Shown here piece after piece: positions 24,812 through 32,799 of a DNA stretch of 41,972 nucleotides. The stretch comes from Gammaproteobacteria bacterium. Its GTDB lineage: Bacteria; Pseudomonadota; Gammaproteobacteria; Steroidobacterales; Woeseiaceae. The notes beneath the pieces are model-generated. The model was given only the letters and a program-made list of their open reading frames with translations, made no database searches and was not told the origin of the DNA. The stretch spans positions 1 to 41,972 of the forward strand of contig JAUIDP010000023.1 in assembly GCA_030429005.1 (NCBI GenBank). Direction: 5' to 3'. Each line of letters opens with the position of its first letter. The first letter of the stretch is position 1. Made by a program: the position numbers and the translations under genes.

Positions 24812-26509
24812 ATGACACGCCCGATTTTCCATTTGCGATACATGCTCCTGCTGGGCCTGCTCGCATCGCCGCCCGCGATGGCCGCGGAAGCATTCGACGT
24901 CGTTGAGGCCAGCATTCCGGAGATTCAGGAAGCACTGGAGGACGGCCGCGTAACGTCGCGCCAACTCGTCGATCAGTACCTGCAACGTATTGCGAAGTAC
25001 GAGCTGGAACTGAACGCTACGATGGCCGTCAACCCCAGCGCACAGGCGATTGCCGATACGCTCGATGCCGAACGTCGCGCTGGCACGCTGCGCGGTCCCC
25101 TGCATGGCATACCGGTCGCTCTCAAAGACAATATCCAGACGCTGGACATGCCGACAACCGGTGGTGCCGTCGCGTTCGACGGGTTCATGGCGCCGTACGA
25201 GGCAACGATCGTCGAGAACCTGAAGAATGCCGGCGCCATCATACTGGCCAAAACGACGCTGACAGAACTGGCCAACTGGGTTGCAACCGGCATGCCGGAC
25301 AACTACAACGCGCTGCGCGGCTACGGTATGAATCCCTATGATCCCCGGCGCGACCCGAGACCGGGGTTCGACGACGGTCGGCCGGTGATGTCGACCGGCG
25401 GTTCCAGCTCCGGCATCGGCACCGCGGCGAGTTTCTGGGCCGCGAGCGTTGGCACGCAGACGTCGGGATCGCTGCTGATTCCGTCCAACAACAACATGCT
25501 GGTGGGCATCGACCCGACCATCGGCCGTCTGAGCCGGCACGGCATCATACCGATCACGATGGACCAGGATTCGGCCGGCCCCATGGCCCGGACTGTCGCC
25601 GGTGCGGCTGTCCTGCTGGGCGCAATGGAAAACCCGTCCAATACGGATGCGAACGATCCGGCGATCGGTCGCTGCGATGCGGTTGCGGACCGCGACTACA
25701 CCGCATTCCTGGACGAGGACGGTTTGACGGGCGCGCGCATCGGCATTCCGCGGGCTTATTACTACGAGCCGGTCACACCGCCGGGCCGCGACCAGCCAGT
25801 CGGTGGATTGTCGAGCGAGGCTGCGGCCCTGATGCAGGAAGCGATTGCCGTTCTCAAGTCCAAAGGTGCGGTCATCGTCGATCCTGTCGTCATTCCGAGC
25901 CAGGTCGCGGCGGACCCGAACGACAACCAGTTGCTGTTCGGTAATTGCTACGACACGCAGGTGCGAGGCCAGGATTCGGATTGCTCGATCGTGATGAAGT
26001 ACGGCATGAAAAAGGACTTCAACCAGTGGCTTGCGTCACTGGGCGAGCAGGCGCCCGTACCGACTCTGGCAGCGTTGCGCGCTTTCAATGCCGACCACCC
26101 GCAGCGCAACGCAATCAAGTACGGCCAGCAGGAGCTCGACTTTTCGGACGAGATGGATGTGGAACGCGACCGCGAGCGATACGAGGCGGATCGTGCGAAA
26201 GACCTGCGGTTGACCCGCACCGAAGGCATCGATGCGGCGCTGCAGGACAACGATCTCGAGGCACTGCTGATCCCGTCCTGGGCGGGAGAGCAAATCGCCG
26301 ACAAGGCCGGCTACCCGCAGATCATCGTCCCGTTCGGCACCGTGACGACGGCATACAACCCGCCGCTGCCGGAGGGCTTTGACGTGCAGCCAATGCCGCA
26401 CGGTGTCGCATTCATGGGCACGGCCTGTAGTGAACCCGTGCTGGTCAGGCTGGCCTATGCATTCGAGCAGGCAACCCGGCGCCGGGTGCCGCCACCGCAA
26501 TATCACTGA
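24812..26509 (+). CDS. Exported amidase (amidase-signature family)
   Basis: Amidase-signature hydrolases cleave C-N amide bonds with a Ser-cisSer-Lys triad. The 565 residues start with a signal peptide (MLLLGLLASPPAMA-AE), so it is periplasmic. The triad is visible: Lys105 in PVALKDNIQT, the Gly-Ser-rich GGSSSGIGTAASFWAASVG (196-214), and the nucleophile Ser220 in GTQTSGSLLIPSNNN. The nucleophile context differs from the common GTDTGGS. A long C-terminal part ends CSEPVLVRLAYAFEQATRR, as in family members. The ATG at 24812 starts 4 nt after the porin gene, with GAGG upstream. The substrate may be an amide or peptide-like compound imported by the porin. Confidence 0.93.
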   Translation: MTRPIFHLRYMLLLGLLASPPAMAAEAFDVVEASIPEIQEALEDGRVTSRQLVDQYLQRIAKYELELNATMAVNPSAQAIADTLDAERRAGTLRGPLHGIPVALKDNIQTLDMPTTGGAVAFDGFMAPYEATIVENLKNAGAIILAKTTLTELANWVATGMPDNYNALRGYGMNPYDPRRDPRPGFDDGRPVMSTGGSSSGIGTAASFWAASVGTQTSGSLLIPSNNNMLVGIDPTIGRLSRHGIIPITMDQDSAGPMARTVAGAAVLLGAMENPSNTDANDPAIGRCDAVADRDYTAFLDEDGLTGARIGIPRAYYYEPVTPPGRDQPVGGLSSEAAALMQEAIAVLKSKGAVIVDPVVIPSQVAADPNDNQLLFGNCYDTQVRGQDSDCSIVMKYGMKKDFNQWLASLGEQAPVPTLAALRAFNADHPQRNAIKYGQQELDFSDEMDVERDRERYEADRAKDLRLTRTEGIDAALQDNDLEALLIPSWAGEQIADKAGYPQIIVPFGTVTTAYNPPLPEGFDVQPMPHGVAFMGTACSEPVLVRLAYAFEQATRRRVPPPQYH

Positions 26510-26566
26510 GCGATTGCGTAGCGGCGAGCGGAATACAAGGTGTAGCCGCTGCCAGTCGATTCGACG

Positions 26567-27715
26567 TTAGAAAGCTTCGCCGACCGACAAGTGTATGGCC
26601 TCATCGTCCCGTGACTTGGCAAAGTCGAGGCGTACATTGACGCGTTTGGCCGGCAATACGGAAAAACGCACACCGGCACCATAGCTGCCAATCGTGTCCC
26701 GGTCTCGGTAACCAGTGAATGACGTGCCTATTTCGCCGGCGCCCGCAAAGGCAACAGCGCCCCAGCGCCGGGAGAAGCGCCAACGGGCCTCGGCCTGTCC
26801 GGAGAACGACGATTTGCCGAGATAGTTGGTTACCGAGAAACCACGCAGAGGGATCGTGCAGGAATCCCAGAGCGGGACAGTACCCACACGTTGGCAACCG
26901 CGAAGTTCCCAGGCCAACACGAAACTGCTCGACAGTTCATGATAAGAGCGAAACTGGATGCTATAGGACTGGTAGGTTTCGTTGCTGCCGATCGCTTCAT
27001 CGTTAAAGAGTCCTTCGATCTTCGCGTAGCGGCCCGAAAAGGTGTTGATCGGCATGTCTCGGCTGTCGTACTCCACGGTCAGGCCAACGCCGATCGAGAG
27101 CACATCCGACGTGTCAAAATCGACTGACCCGCTTTCGAACTCGAGACTCTGGTTGGCATCGACCAAGCGTGCGAAGCCACCGCCATACCAGTTGCCCAGC
27201 AGGCGCCGCGACACGCGCGCAAGGAAAAAGCCGCCATCGACCCGCCAGTCGAGGCTTTCGTCACCCGAGTCCTCGGCCGGTGCGAGCAGTGACAGGCGCA
27301 GGTCCGCTGCACCAATTGCGCCGGTAAAGCGCCACTTGTCTTCCTTCCAGTAATTCTGTTGGGCGACAGCGAGCACGCGGCTGTCGTTGCTCGTGTACAT
27401 GCCGGCTATGGCTGTCATGGACGCAGGTTGTACCTGCTTTTGTTCTTCTGTCTGGCCATAGAAATAGGCACCGCCGGCAACCAGGCCGGTGTCCAGCGTG
27501 GGATTGGAAATAGGAATCGGCACCGCGACAAAGTTGCCTTTCTGCAGCTTCAGGTTCATTTCGTTTGCCCGAATGTCGGGAGCCAGTGTCGGCCGGGTAT
27601 CGGTTGTCGATTCTGAAGCCAGCGCCAGCGAACCAGGCAATGACAGGAGGGCGGGCAGCATTGCGGTGATGGCAAGTCTGAACAGTAACCTGCAGGGCCG
27701 GTCGTTTGATTTCAC
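26567..27715 (-). CDS. Omp85-type outer-membrane barrel without POTRA domains (copy 2)
   Basis: This is a second surface-antigen-type barrel, unlike copy 1 in most of its wording but similar in plan. From the preferred GTG at 27715 it has 382 residues. The signal peptide is LLFRLAITAMLPALLSLPGSLALA. Barrel strands follow, with the Omp85 phrase LTVEYDSRDMPINTFSGRYAKIEG, a CTIPLRGFSVTNYLGKSSFSGQAEARWRF segment with the family RGF and aromatic pattern, and the terminal strand DEAIHLSVGEAF. POTRA domains are absent. The GTG has GAAGG about 8 nt upstream and gives a normal signal; ATG starts at 27754 and 27781 are alternatives. It converges with the amidase gene, 57 nt apart. Confidence 0.82.
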   Translation of the reverse strand: MKSNDRPCRLLFRLAITAMLPALLSLPGSLALASESTTDTRPTLAPDIRANEMNLKLQKGNFVAVPIPISNPTLDTGLVAGGAYFYGQTEEQKQVQPASMTAIAGMYTSNDSRVLAVAQQNYWKEDKWRFTGAIGAADLRLSLLAPAEDSGDESLDWRVDGGFFLARVSRRLLGNWYGGGFARLVDANQSLEFESGSVDFDTSDVLSIGVGLTVEYDSRDMPINTFSGRYAKIEGLFNDEAIGSNETYQSYSIQFRSYHELSSSFVLAWELRGCQRVGTVPLWDSCTIPLRGFSVTNYLGKSSFSGQAEARWRFSRRWGAVAFAGAGEIGTSFTGYRDRDTIGSYGAGVRFSVLPAKRVNVRLDFAKSRDDEAIHLSVGEAF

Positions 27716-27881
27716 TACTCTGCCTTCGGTAGCGATGTGTCGATCGAATGCCATCTTCCACCAGAGCTTATCCGGGATCAAGCGACTGACACCGCGGTTG
27801 CAGCCCCTGTGCTATGCTGTTTGGTACAGGCCGTAGCGTCGGTAACAACAACAAGAGTGACTTCGATGTGGAGACTCTCAG

Positions 27882-28394
27882 ATGGCGTTCAGTAGCACCA
27901 TGCAGCCGGTCTCGGCACAGGTCCCGTCAACGGCCCAGTCGCTGTTCGTCCGATATCTGTTGGCGGTCCTTATCGACCTGGTCGTGCTGGGCCTGTTCAA
28001 TGAATACTCCAGCAAAGTGGAAATTGACGGTTTCACGACCGCATTGCTGGCAGCGGTATTGCTGCAACTGTTGCTGAAGCTGACACTCGTGCTGGAACAC
28101 AAGGTTGCCGGCTGGTTCAAGACGCGGCCGGGGACGGCCTGGAAAGTCGGCAGGTTTTTTGCTGCCTGGCTTATTCTCTTCGGATCAAAATTCGTCATCC
28201 TCGAGGCGATTGTCTTTGCATTCGGAAACGATGTGCAGTTCTTCGGCGCATTGCACGGCGTGCTGACATTGATCGTCGTATTGATCGTAATGATACTTGC
28301 AGAAGAGCTGGTCGCACGAACGTATCGTCGCCTGGCGGACTGGCCCGTCGGCAGCAAGCCCGGAGCGGGCAGGGACGGCGAGACCGCGGCATAG
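27882..28394 (+). CDS. Four-helix integral membrane protein of unknown function
   Basis: The 170 residues contain about four hydrophobic segments: VRYLLAVLIDLVVLGLF (about 23-39), TALLAAVLLQLLLKLTLVLE (about 53-72), FFAAWLILFGSKFVILEAIVFAFG (about 92-115) and GALHGVLTLIVVLIVMILAEEL (about 122-143). The C-terminal tail (KPGAGRDGETAA) is probably cytoplasmic. GGAG lies about 9 nt before the ATG. It sits upstream of cardiolipin synthase on the same strand, 50 nt apart, and could be cotranscribed with it. No family name comes to mind; a structural or transport role is possible but not supported. Confidence 0.7.
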   Translation: MAFSSTMQPVSAQVPSTAQSLFVRYLLAVLIDLVVLGLFNEYSSKVEIDGFTTALLAAVLLQLLLKLTLVLEHKVAGWFKTRPGTAWKVGRFFAAWLILFGSKFVILEAIVFAFGNDVQFFGALHGVLTLIVVLIVMILAEELVARTYRRLADWPVGSKPGAGRDGETAA

Positions 28395-28444
28395 GCGCGC
28401 GGCTGTCAGCACCTCATGATGCGATTGTCACTGTTCCGAGTTCC

Positions 28445-29878
28445 GTGAAGCTCCGCAAGAGGGCAGTGCTGAAAGTGATCGTCGCCTTGTTCTATGTTGC
28501 AGGTCTGATAGCAGCGGTCGACGCAGCGCTGACCGCAAGAACCTCGACCGGCGCGGTCGCCTGGACCGTTTCCCTGGTTTCTTTCCCGTTCATCGCCGTG
28601 CCGGCCTACGTGGTTTTCGGCCGCAACAAGTTTGAAGGCATGGCGGATGCGTTTCGCGAGCGGCATGAAGAGATCGATTCGGTGTTGGACCAATTCGGGC
28701 ACAAGCTCGACCCCTGGGAGATTGCCCCCGGCGAAACGGCGTCCTGGTACCGGGCGATCAGCGAGCTCACGGAATTCGACATCGTCCACGGCAACGACGT
28801 CAGGTTGCTGCAGAACGGAGAGGCAACGTTTGCCAGCATTCTCGACGGCATTGCGGCGGCTGAAGACTATATCCTGTTCCAGTTTTACATGATCCACGAT
28901 GACGGCCTGGGACAGCGCGTCAAGGCTGCCTTGACAGAACGCGCGCAAGCCGGTGTGGACGTGTTTGTGCTGTACGACGAGATCGGCAGCTCGGGACTGC
29001 CGACAAGATTCGTCGACGAGCTACGGGCCGCCGGAATCGAGGTCAGCGCCTTTCGACCGAACCAGGGCTGGCGCAACCGTTTTCAATTGAATTTTCGTAA
29101 CCATCGCAAGCTGGTGGTTGTCGACGGCAAGACCGCCTGGGTCGGTGGGCACAATGTCGGTGACGAGTACCTGGGCCTCGACCCGGAATTCAGTCCATGG
29201 CGGGATACTCACGTCCGCATTGAAGGGCCTGCGGCATTGCAGGCACAACTGACAATTCTCGCCGACTGGTACTGGGCAACCCGCGAGATTCCGGATGTGA
29301 ACTGGGTGCCGCAGCCGGCACCGGATAGCGACCAGCACGTCATCATTGTTCCAACCGCGCCAACCGGCAAGCTGGAAACCGCCAGCCTGTTTTTCGTTTC
29401 CGCCTTGAGCGCTGCCCGCGAGCGAATCTGGCTGTCGGCACCGTACTTTGTTCCGGACGAGGCGGTCGTCAAGGCACTACAGCTGGCGGCATTGAGGGGT
29501 GTCGATGTCCGCATCGTGACGTCAGGCAAGGGCGATAGCCTGCCGGTGTATCTCGCCGGGTTTCACTACATTTACGAGTTGCGCGGGCTTGGCATCCGCT
29601 TCTATTCCTACGAGCCCGGATTCCTGCACGAGAAAGTGATGCTGATCGATGATGAGGTCTCGGTTGTCGGAACACACAATTTTGACAATCGCTCGTTCCG
29701 CCTGAATTTCGAGGTAGCCTCCGTCATCCTGGACGAGTCGTTTGCCGGGGAAATGCAGCAAATGTTTGAAGACGACTTTGCGCATTCCAGACAGATTGAT
29801 GCATCAGGGCTGGAGCAGAAACCGTTGTGGTGGCGAGTCGGTGTTCGTCTTGCGCGGCTGGCGTCGCCGGTCCTATAG
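28445..29878 (+). CDS. cls: Cardiolipin synthase, phospholipase D type
   Basis: The enzyme joins phosphatidylglycerol to a second phospholipid to form cardiolipin in the inner membrane. The 477 residues have two N-terminal membrane helices (about 8-28 and 38-58), a cytoplasmic FGRNKFEG segment, and two HKD motifs: HRKLVVVDGKTAWVGGHNVG and LHEKVMLIDDEVSVVGTHNFDNRS. Both catalytic His-Lys-Asp sets are complete, so it is probably active. The start is GTG at 28445; the upstream sequence holds no better option because an ATG frame at 28417 closes at once. The upstream helical membrane gene may share its transcript. Its stop overlaps that of the convergent MAPEG gene by 6 nt. Confidence 0.93.
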   Translation: MKLRKRAVLKVIVALFYVAGLIAAVDAALTARTSTGAVAWTVSLVSFPFIAVPAYVVFGRNKFEGMADAFRERHEEIDSVLDQFGHKLDPWEIAPGETASWYRAISELTEFDIVHGNDVRLLQNGEATFASILDGIAAAEDYILFQFYMIHDDGLGQRVKAALTERAQAGVDVFVLYDEIGSSGLPTRFVDELRAAGIEVSAFRPNQGWRNRFQLNFRNHRKLVVVDGKTAWVGGHNVGDEYLGLDPEFSPWRDTHVRIEGPAALQAQLTILADWYWATREIPDVNWVPQPAPDSDQHVIIVPTAPTGKLETASLFFVSALSAARERIWLSAPYFVPDEAVVKALQLAALRGVDVRIVTSGKGDSLPVYLAGFHYIYELRGLGIRFYSYEPGFLHEKVMLIDDEVSVVGTHNFDNRSFRLNFEVASVILDESFAGEMQQMFEDDFAHSRQIDASGLEQKPLWWRVGVRLARLASPVL

Positions 29879-30400
29879 CAACAACCACCGGCCGGGCATC
29901 AGCACAAGCATGATGACGGTCGGGTAGAAGGTCAGGGCGAAGCCCAGTGCGCGCGATGGCGCCCCCAGTGCGTAGCCGCGCCAGAACAGCACACGGCCGA
30001 CGAAAAAGAGTATCGCCGCGGCCGGCACGACGGCCTGCCAGGACAGGGGCATCGTGATGGTCCAGACGAAATGGACGGCGAAGGCCAGCACCGATTGTTC
30101 GAGCGTGTTTTGCAGGACAGATTGCAGGACCTGCGCCTGCGGCGTTCCTTTCGTCAGGCCGCCGCCATCAATGTCCTCTGGTGTGAAAAAACGGTGCCGG
30201 GCAAGCGCGGCGATGTTCGCGGCGAGGCAGATGAGGAGGAGGCTGTCCCACTTCGCGGTGTAGACCAGGTTTGCCGGGAACCCGTGTTGCGGAATCCAGC
30301 CAGTCGGGGTCGCCAGGATCGCCAGTGCCAGCACGACCACTGTCGCGCCGAGACCGGCCAGCATGCCCCGAAGTACACCGCTTTGTTTTTCAGTCAGCAC
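29873..30400 (-). CDS. MAPEG-family membrane protein
   Basis: MAPEG proteins are small four-helix membrane proteins related to eicosanoid and glutathione metabolism enzymes. The 175 residues have hydrophobic segments at about 13-31, 49-67, 107-138 and 153-168. The family phrase LQNTLEQSVLAFAVHF appears in the middle, followed by VGRVLFWRGYALGAPSRALGFALTF, the conserved region of the fold. Glutathione binding is a family property, but bacterial members are mostly uncharacterised. The start ATG (30400) has no strong ribosome site. Downstream of it on the other strand lies cls, the stops overlapping by 6 nt; upstream is oxyR. A link to redox chemistry is tempting but unproven. Confidence 0.85.
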   Translation of the reverse strand: MLTEKQSGVLRGMLAGLGATVVVLALAILATPTGWIPQHGFPANLVYTAKWDSLLLICLAANIAALARHRFFTPEDIDGGGLTKGTPQAQVLQSVLQNTLEQSVLAFAVHFVWTITMPLSWQAVVPAAAILFFVGRVLFWRGYALGAPSRALGFALTFYPTVIMLVLMPGRWLLL

Positions 30401-30452
30401 TTGTCGAGCTCCTTATCCGGGAAAGATTGTCGCCAATCGGGATGTCCGCAAC

Positions 30453-31343
30453 CTAGCGATGTTGGGCAATAAACTCGCCCAGCATCTCGAACTCGTCCGC
30501 TCGGTTGCTGCCTTGCCGCCAGGCCAGGCCGATGTTGCGATAGCTGCTGTCGGGCAGCGGGTGCAGTTGTACGCCCGTATTGCGCAGCAACGATGAGTTT
30601 CGCGCCATCTCCGGCAGGAAGGTGATGCCGAGGTCGGCGTTGACCATTTCAACCAGCGTCAACAGGCTGCTGGCCGCAAACCGCTGCACTTTCTGCATAT
30701 TGCGAATCTTGCAGGCAGCCAATGCATGATCCCGCAGGCAGTGGCCATCTTCGAGCAGCAGCACACTGTTCGCGTCCAGCCGGCTGAACCGGTAGTTCTC
30801 CGGGTCGACCCGGTGCGTGTCCCTGTGGCAGGCCAGCCGGAACGGGTCGCGAAACAGGACCCGTTGTTCGGCGCCTCGCATATCCCACGGCAATGCCAGC
30901 AATAACAGGTCGAGTTCGCCGGCCATCAGGCGATTGTAGATTCTCTCGGTCTGGTCCTCGATCAGCAACAGGCGCAGCTCCTTGAAGCGCCGCCGCAACT
31001 TCGGCAGCACCTTTGGTAACAGGAATGGCGCAATAGTGGGAATTACGCCAAGGCGCAGCTCGCCGCACAGCGGCCGCCGCCCGCCGCGGGCAGTTTCCAC
31101 GAGATCCTGGATATCCCGCAACGCCAGTCGCGCCATCGGAGCGACCTGCTGGCCAATGGCCGTAATGGTCACGTGCCGATTGGTCCGGTCGACGAGTTGC
31201 ACACCCAGGGTCGTTTCCAGTTCCTTGATGGCATTGCTGAAGGCTGACTGGGAGACGTGTGATGCCGCGGCTGCGCGGCCGAAGTGCTCAGTCTCCACCA
31301 GCGCCACGAAATACTTCAATTGCTTGGTGCTTGGCAGGTTCAT
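30453..31343 (-). CDS. oxyR: Peroxide-responsive LysR regulator OxyR
   Basis: OxyR is a tetrameric LysR regulator activated by a peroxide-induced disulfide. The 296-residue form begins [20 protein letters not shown] with the HTH centred on [20 protein letters not shown]. The effector domain holds the redox pair Cys202 in [17 protein letters not shown] and Cys211, nine residues apart, the same spacing as E. coli Cys199/Cys208. It diverges from dps, a classical OxyR target, over 92 nt. An earlier ATG at 31367 would add eight residues and overlap the likely operator, so the shorter form is preferred. No clear Shine-Dalgarno is visible for either start. Confidence 0.93.
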   Translation of the reverse strand: MNLPSTKQLKYFVALVETEHFGRAAAASHVSQSAFSNAIKELETTLGVQLVDRTNRHVTITAIGQQVAPMARLALRDIQDLVETARGGRRPLCGELRLGVIPTIAPFLLPKVLPKLRRRFKELRLLLIEDQTERIYNRLMAGELDLLLLALPWDMRGAEQRVLFRDPFRLACHRDTHRVDPENYRFSRLDANSVLLLEDGHCLRDHALAACKIRNMQKVQRFAASSLLTLVEMVNADLGITFLPEMARNSSLLRNTGVQLHPLPDSSYRNIGLAWRQGSNRADEFEMLGEFIAQHR

Positions 31344-31410
31344 ATTCGAAAAATCCGATTGATACATTCGAATTAAACCATTTTATTTATTTATCCACCA
31401 CCCTTAGACT
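31344..31410 (+). promoter_or_regulatory. Candidate OxyR-controlled region upstream of dps
   Basis: The repeat ATTCGAA occurs at 31344-31350 and again from 31366, exactly 22 bp apart, which is the period of an OxyR dimer-of-dimers site. A weak -10-like TAGACT (31405-31410) follows at a distance suited to activator-dependent transcription of dps. The ATAG/CTAT half-sites of the E. coli consensus are not clearly present. Confidence 0.4.
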
Positions 31411-31435
31411 GTGTCCAACAACTAAGGAGGAACCA

Positions 31436-31903
31436 ATGGAACCCAATATCGGAATCAATGAACAGCAACGCACACAGATCGCGGACGGCTTGTCGCGCCT
31501 GTTGGCCGACAGCTATTCGTTGTATCTGAAGACGCACAATTATCACTGGAACGTCACCGGGCCGCACTTCAACTCACTGCACCAGATGTTCGAAGGGCAG
31601 TACACCGAACTGGCCGCCGCGATTGACGAGATCGCAGAGCGCATTCGTTCGCTGGGCGTGCGGGCGCCGGGATCGTACAGCGAATTCGCCAGGCTCACCG
31701 GCATTGCCGAGGGTACAGGCGAAGAGTCGGCTGAGGAAATGACCCGCCAGCTCGTGCTCGGCCACGAGGCTGTTGCGCGTACCGCTCGCGAGGCATTCAG
31801 CGCTGCGGACGATGCGGACGATGAGCCCACGGCCGACCTGCTGACGCAGCGGATGCAAACACATGAAAAAACAGCCTGGATGCTGCGCAGTACGCTGGGC
31901 TGA
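31436..31903 (+). CDS. dps: Dps-family ferritin-like DNA-protection protein
   Basis: Dps forms a hollow dodecamer that oxidises and stores iron using peroxide, and may bind DNA. The 155 residues show the family signature [46 protein letters not shown] (about 26-71), with the His and acidic ligands of the inter-subunit ferroxidase site, and a later helix [28 protein letters not shown] stands just before the ATG, a strong ribosome site. The longer frame starting upstream has no family match. It sits divergent from oxyR and 53 nt before a peroxiredoxin-glutaredoxin gene, forming a peroxide-defence cluster. Confidence 0.96.
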   Translation: MEPNIGINEQQRTQIADGLSRLLADSYSLYLKTHNYHWNVTGPHFNSLHQMFEGQYTELAAAIDEIAERIRSLGVRAPGSYSEFARLTGIAEGTGEESAEEMTRQLVLGHEAVARTAREAFSAADDADDEPTADLLTQRMQTHEKTAWMLRSTLG

Positions 31904-31956
31904 TCGAAGCAACGAATTTGAATTTTTACCGAACTATTATTTGCCTGGAGAAAACC

Positions 31957-32706
31957 ATGAGTCAGAACCTGGAAGGAAAAAGAGTACCCGACGTTACGTT
32001 TCGCACGCGCAAGGACCACGAGTGGGTAGAGCGAACGACGGCCGACGTTTTTGGCGGCAAGTCCGTCATCGTCTTCTCACTGCCCGGCGCATTCACGCCG
32101 ACCTGTTCTTCTTCGCACGTGCCGCGCTTCAACCAGTTGCAGCCGCTGTTCGCCGAGAAGGGCATCGATGAAGTGATCTGCGTGTCCGTCAACGACGCCT
32201 TTGTCATGAACGAGTGGAAGCAGGCGCAGAAGGCCGATCGTGTCACGTTCCTGCCGGACGGTAACGGCGACTTCACTGACGGCATGGGCCAGCTCGTCGA
32301 CAAGCAGGACCTGGGCTTCGGCAAGCGTTCCTGGCGCTATTCGATGCTGGTTCGTGACGGTGTGATCGAGAAAATGTTCGTCGAGTCCGACGTGCCGGGC
32401 GACCCGTTCGACGTGTCCGATGCCGACACGATGCTGAGCTATCTCGACCCGAACGCGGCGCGTCCGCACGACGTTACCGTGTTCTCTCGTCCGGGCTGCG
32501 AGTTCTGCGCCAGGGCGAAGGGCATGCTGCGCGATGCCGGCATCGAGTTCGAAGAGCTTGTGCTGAACCGCGACTACACGGACCAGACATTGCGAGCCGT
32601 CGCTGATGCAACGACATATCCGCAGGTCTTTATCGACGGTAAACACGTCGGCGGATCCGACGATCTCGAAACCTGGCTCAACGCTCGCGTCGACGCCGCG
32701 GCCTGA
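31957..32706 (+). CDS. Peroxiredoxin 5-glutaredoxin fusion protein
   Basis: This is a hybrid peroxidase that reduces peroxides with electrons from glutathione through its own glutaredoxin domain. Residues 1-165 form a Prx5-type peroxiredoxin with the peroxidatic Cys50 in [14 protein letters not shown]. Residues about 171-249 form a glutaredoxin with the active site CEFC (181-184) and the [16 protein letters not shown] stretch that binds glutathione. The ATG at 31957 has GGAG a few nt upstream and starts [12 protein letters not shown]; the longer frame from 31918 adds an unrelated leader. It follows dps by 53 nt and is very likely part of the OxyR-controlled unit. The protein is cytosolic. Confidence 0.95.
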   Translation: MSQNLEGKRVPDVTFRTRKDHEWVERTTADVFGGKSVIVFSLPGAFTPTCSSSHVPRFNQLQPLFAEKGIDEVICVSVNDAFVMNEWKQAQKADRVTFLPDGNGDFTDGMGQLVDKQDLGFGKRSWRYSMLVRDGVIEKMFVESDVPGDPFDVSDADTMLSYLDPNAARPHDVTVFSRPGCEFCARAKGMLRDAGIEFEELVLNRDYTDQTLRAVADATTYPQVFIDGKHVGGSDDLETWLNARVDAAA

Positions 32707-32725
32707 TCCCCCCGCACGTTTGCGG

Positions 32726-32753
32726 CTCACCGGTGGCAAATTGCGCCGGTGAG
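32726..32753. repeat. Hairpin between prx-grx and gabD
   Basis: CTCACCGG (32726-32733) pairs with CCGGTGAG (32746-32753), and two further inner pairs extend the stem. No T tract follows on either strand, so it is not a standard terminator; a role in mRNA 3' end protection is possible. Confidence 0.45.
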
Positions 32754-32799
32754 TCGCAGCGTACATACTACTTGGCCCTTTTCTCGCCCGGAGCGGCCA

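Noticed and set aside
32726-32753. Intrinsic terminator between prx-grx and gabD
   Set aside because: A hairpin is present but no T tract follows on either strand, so it is listed only as a repeat.
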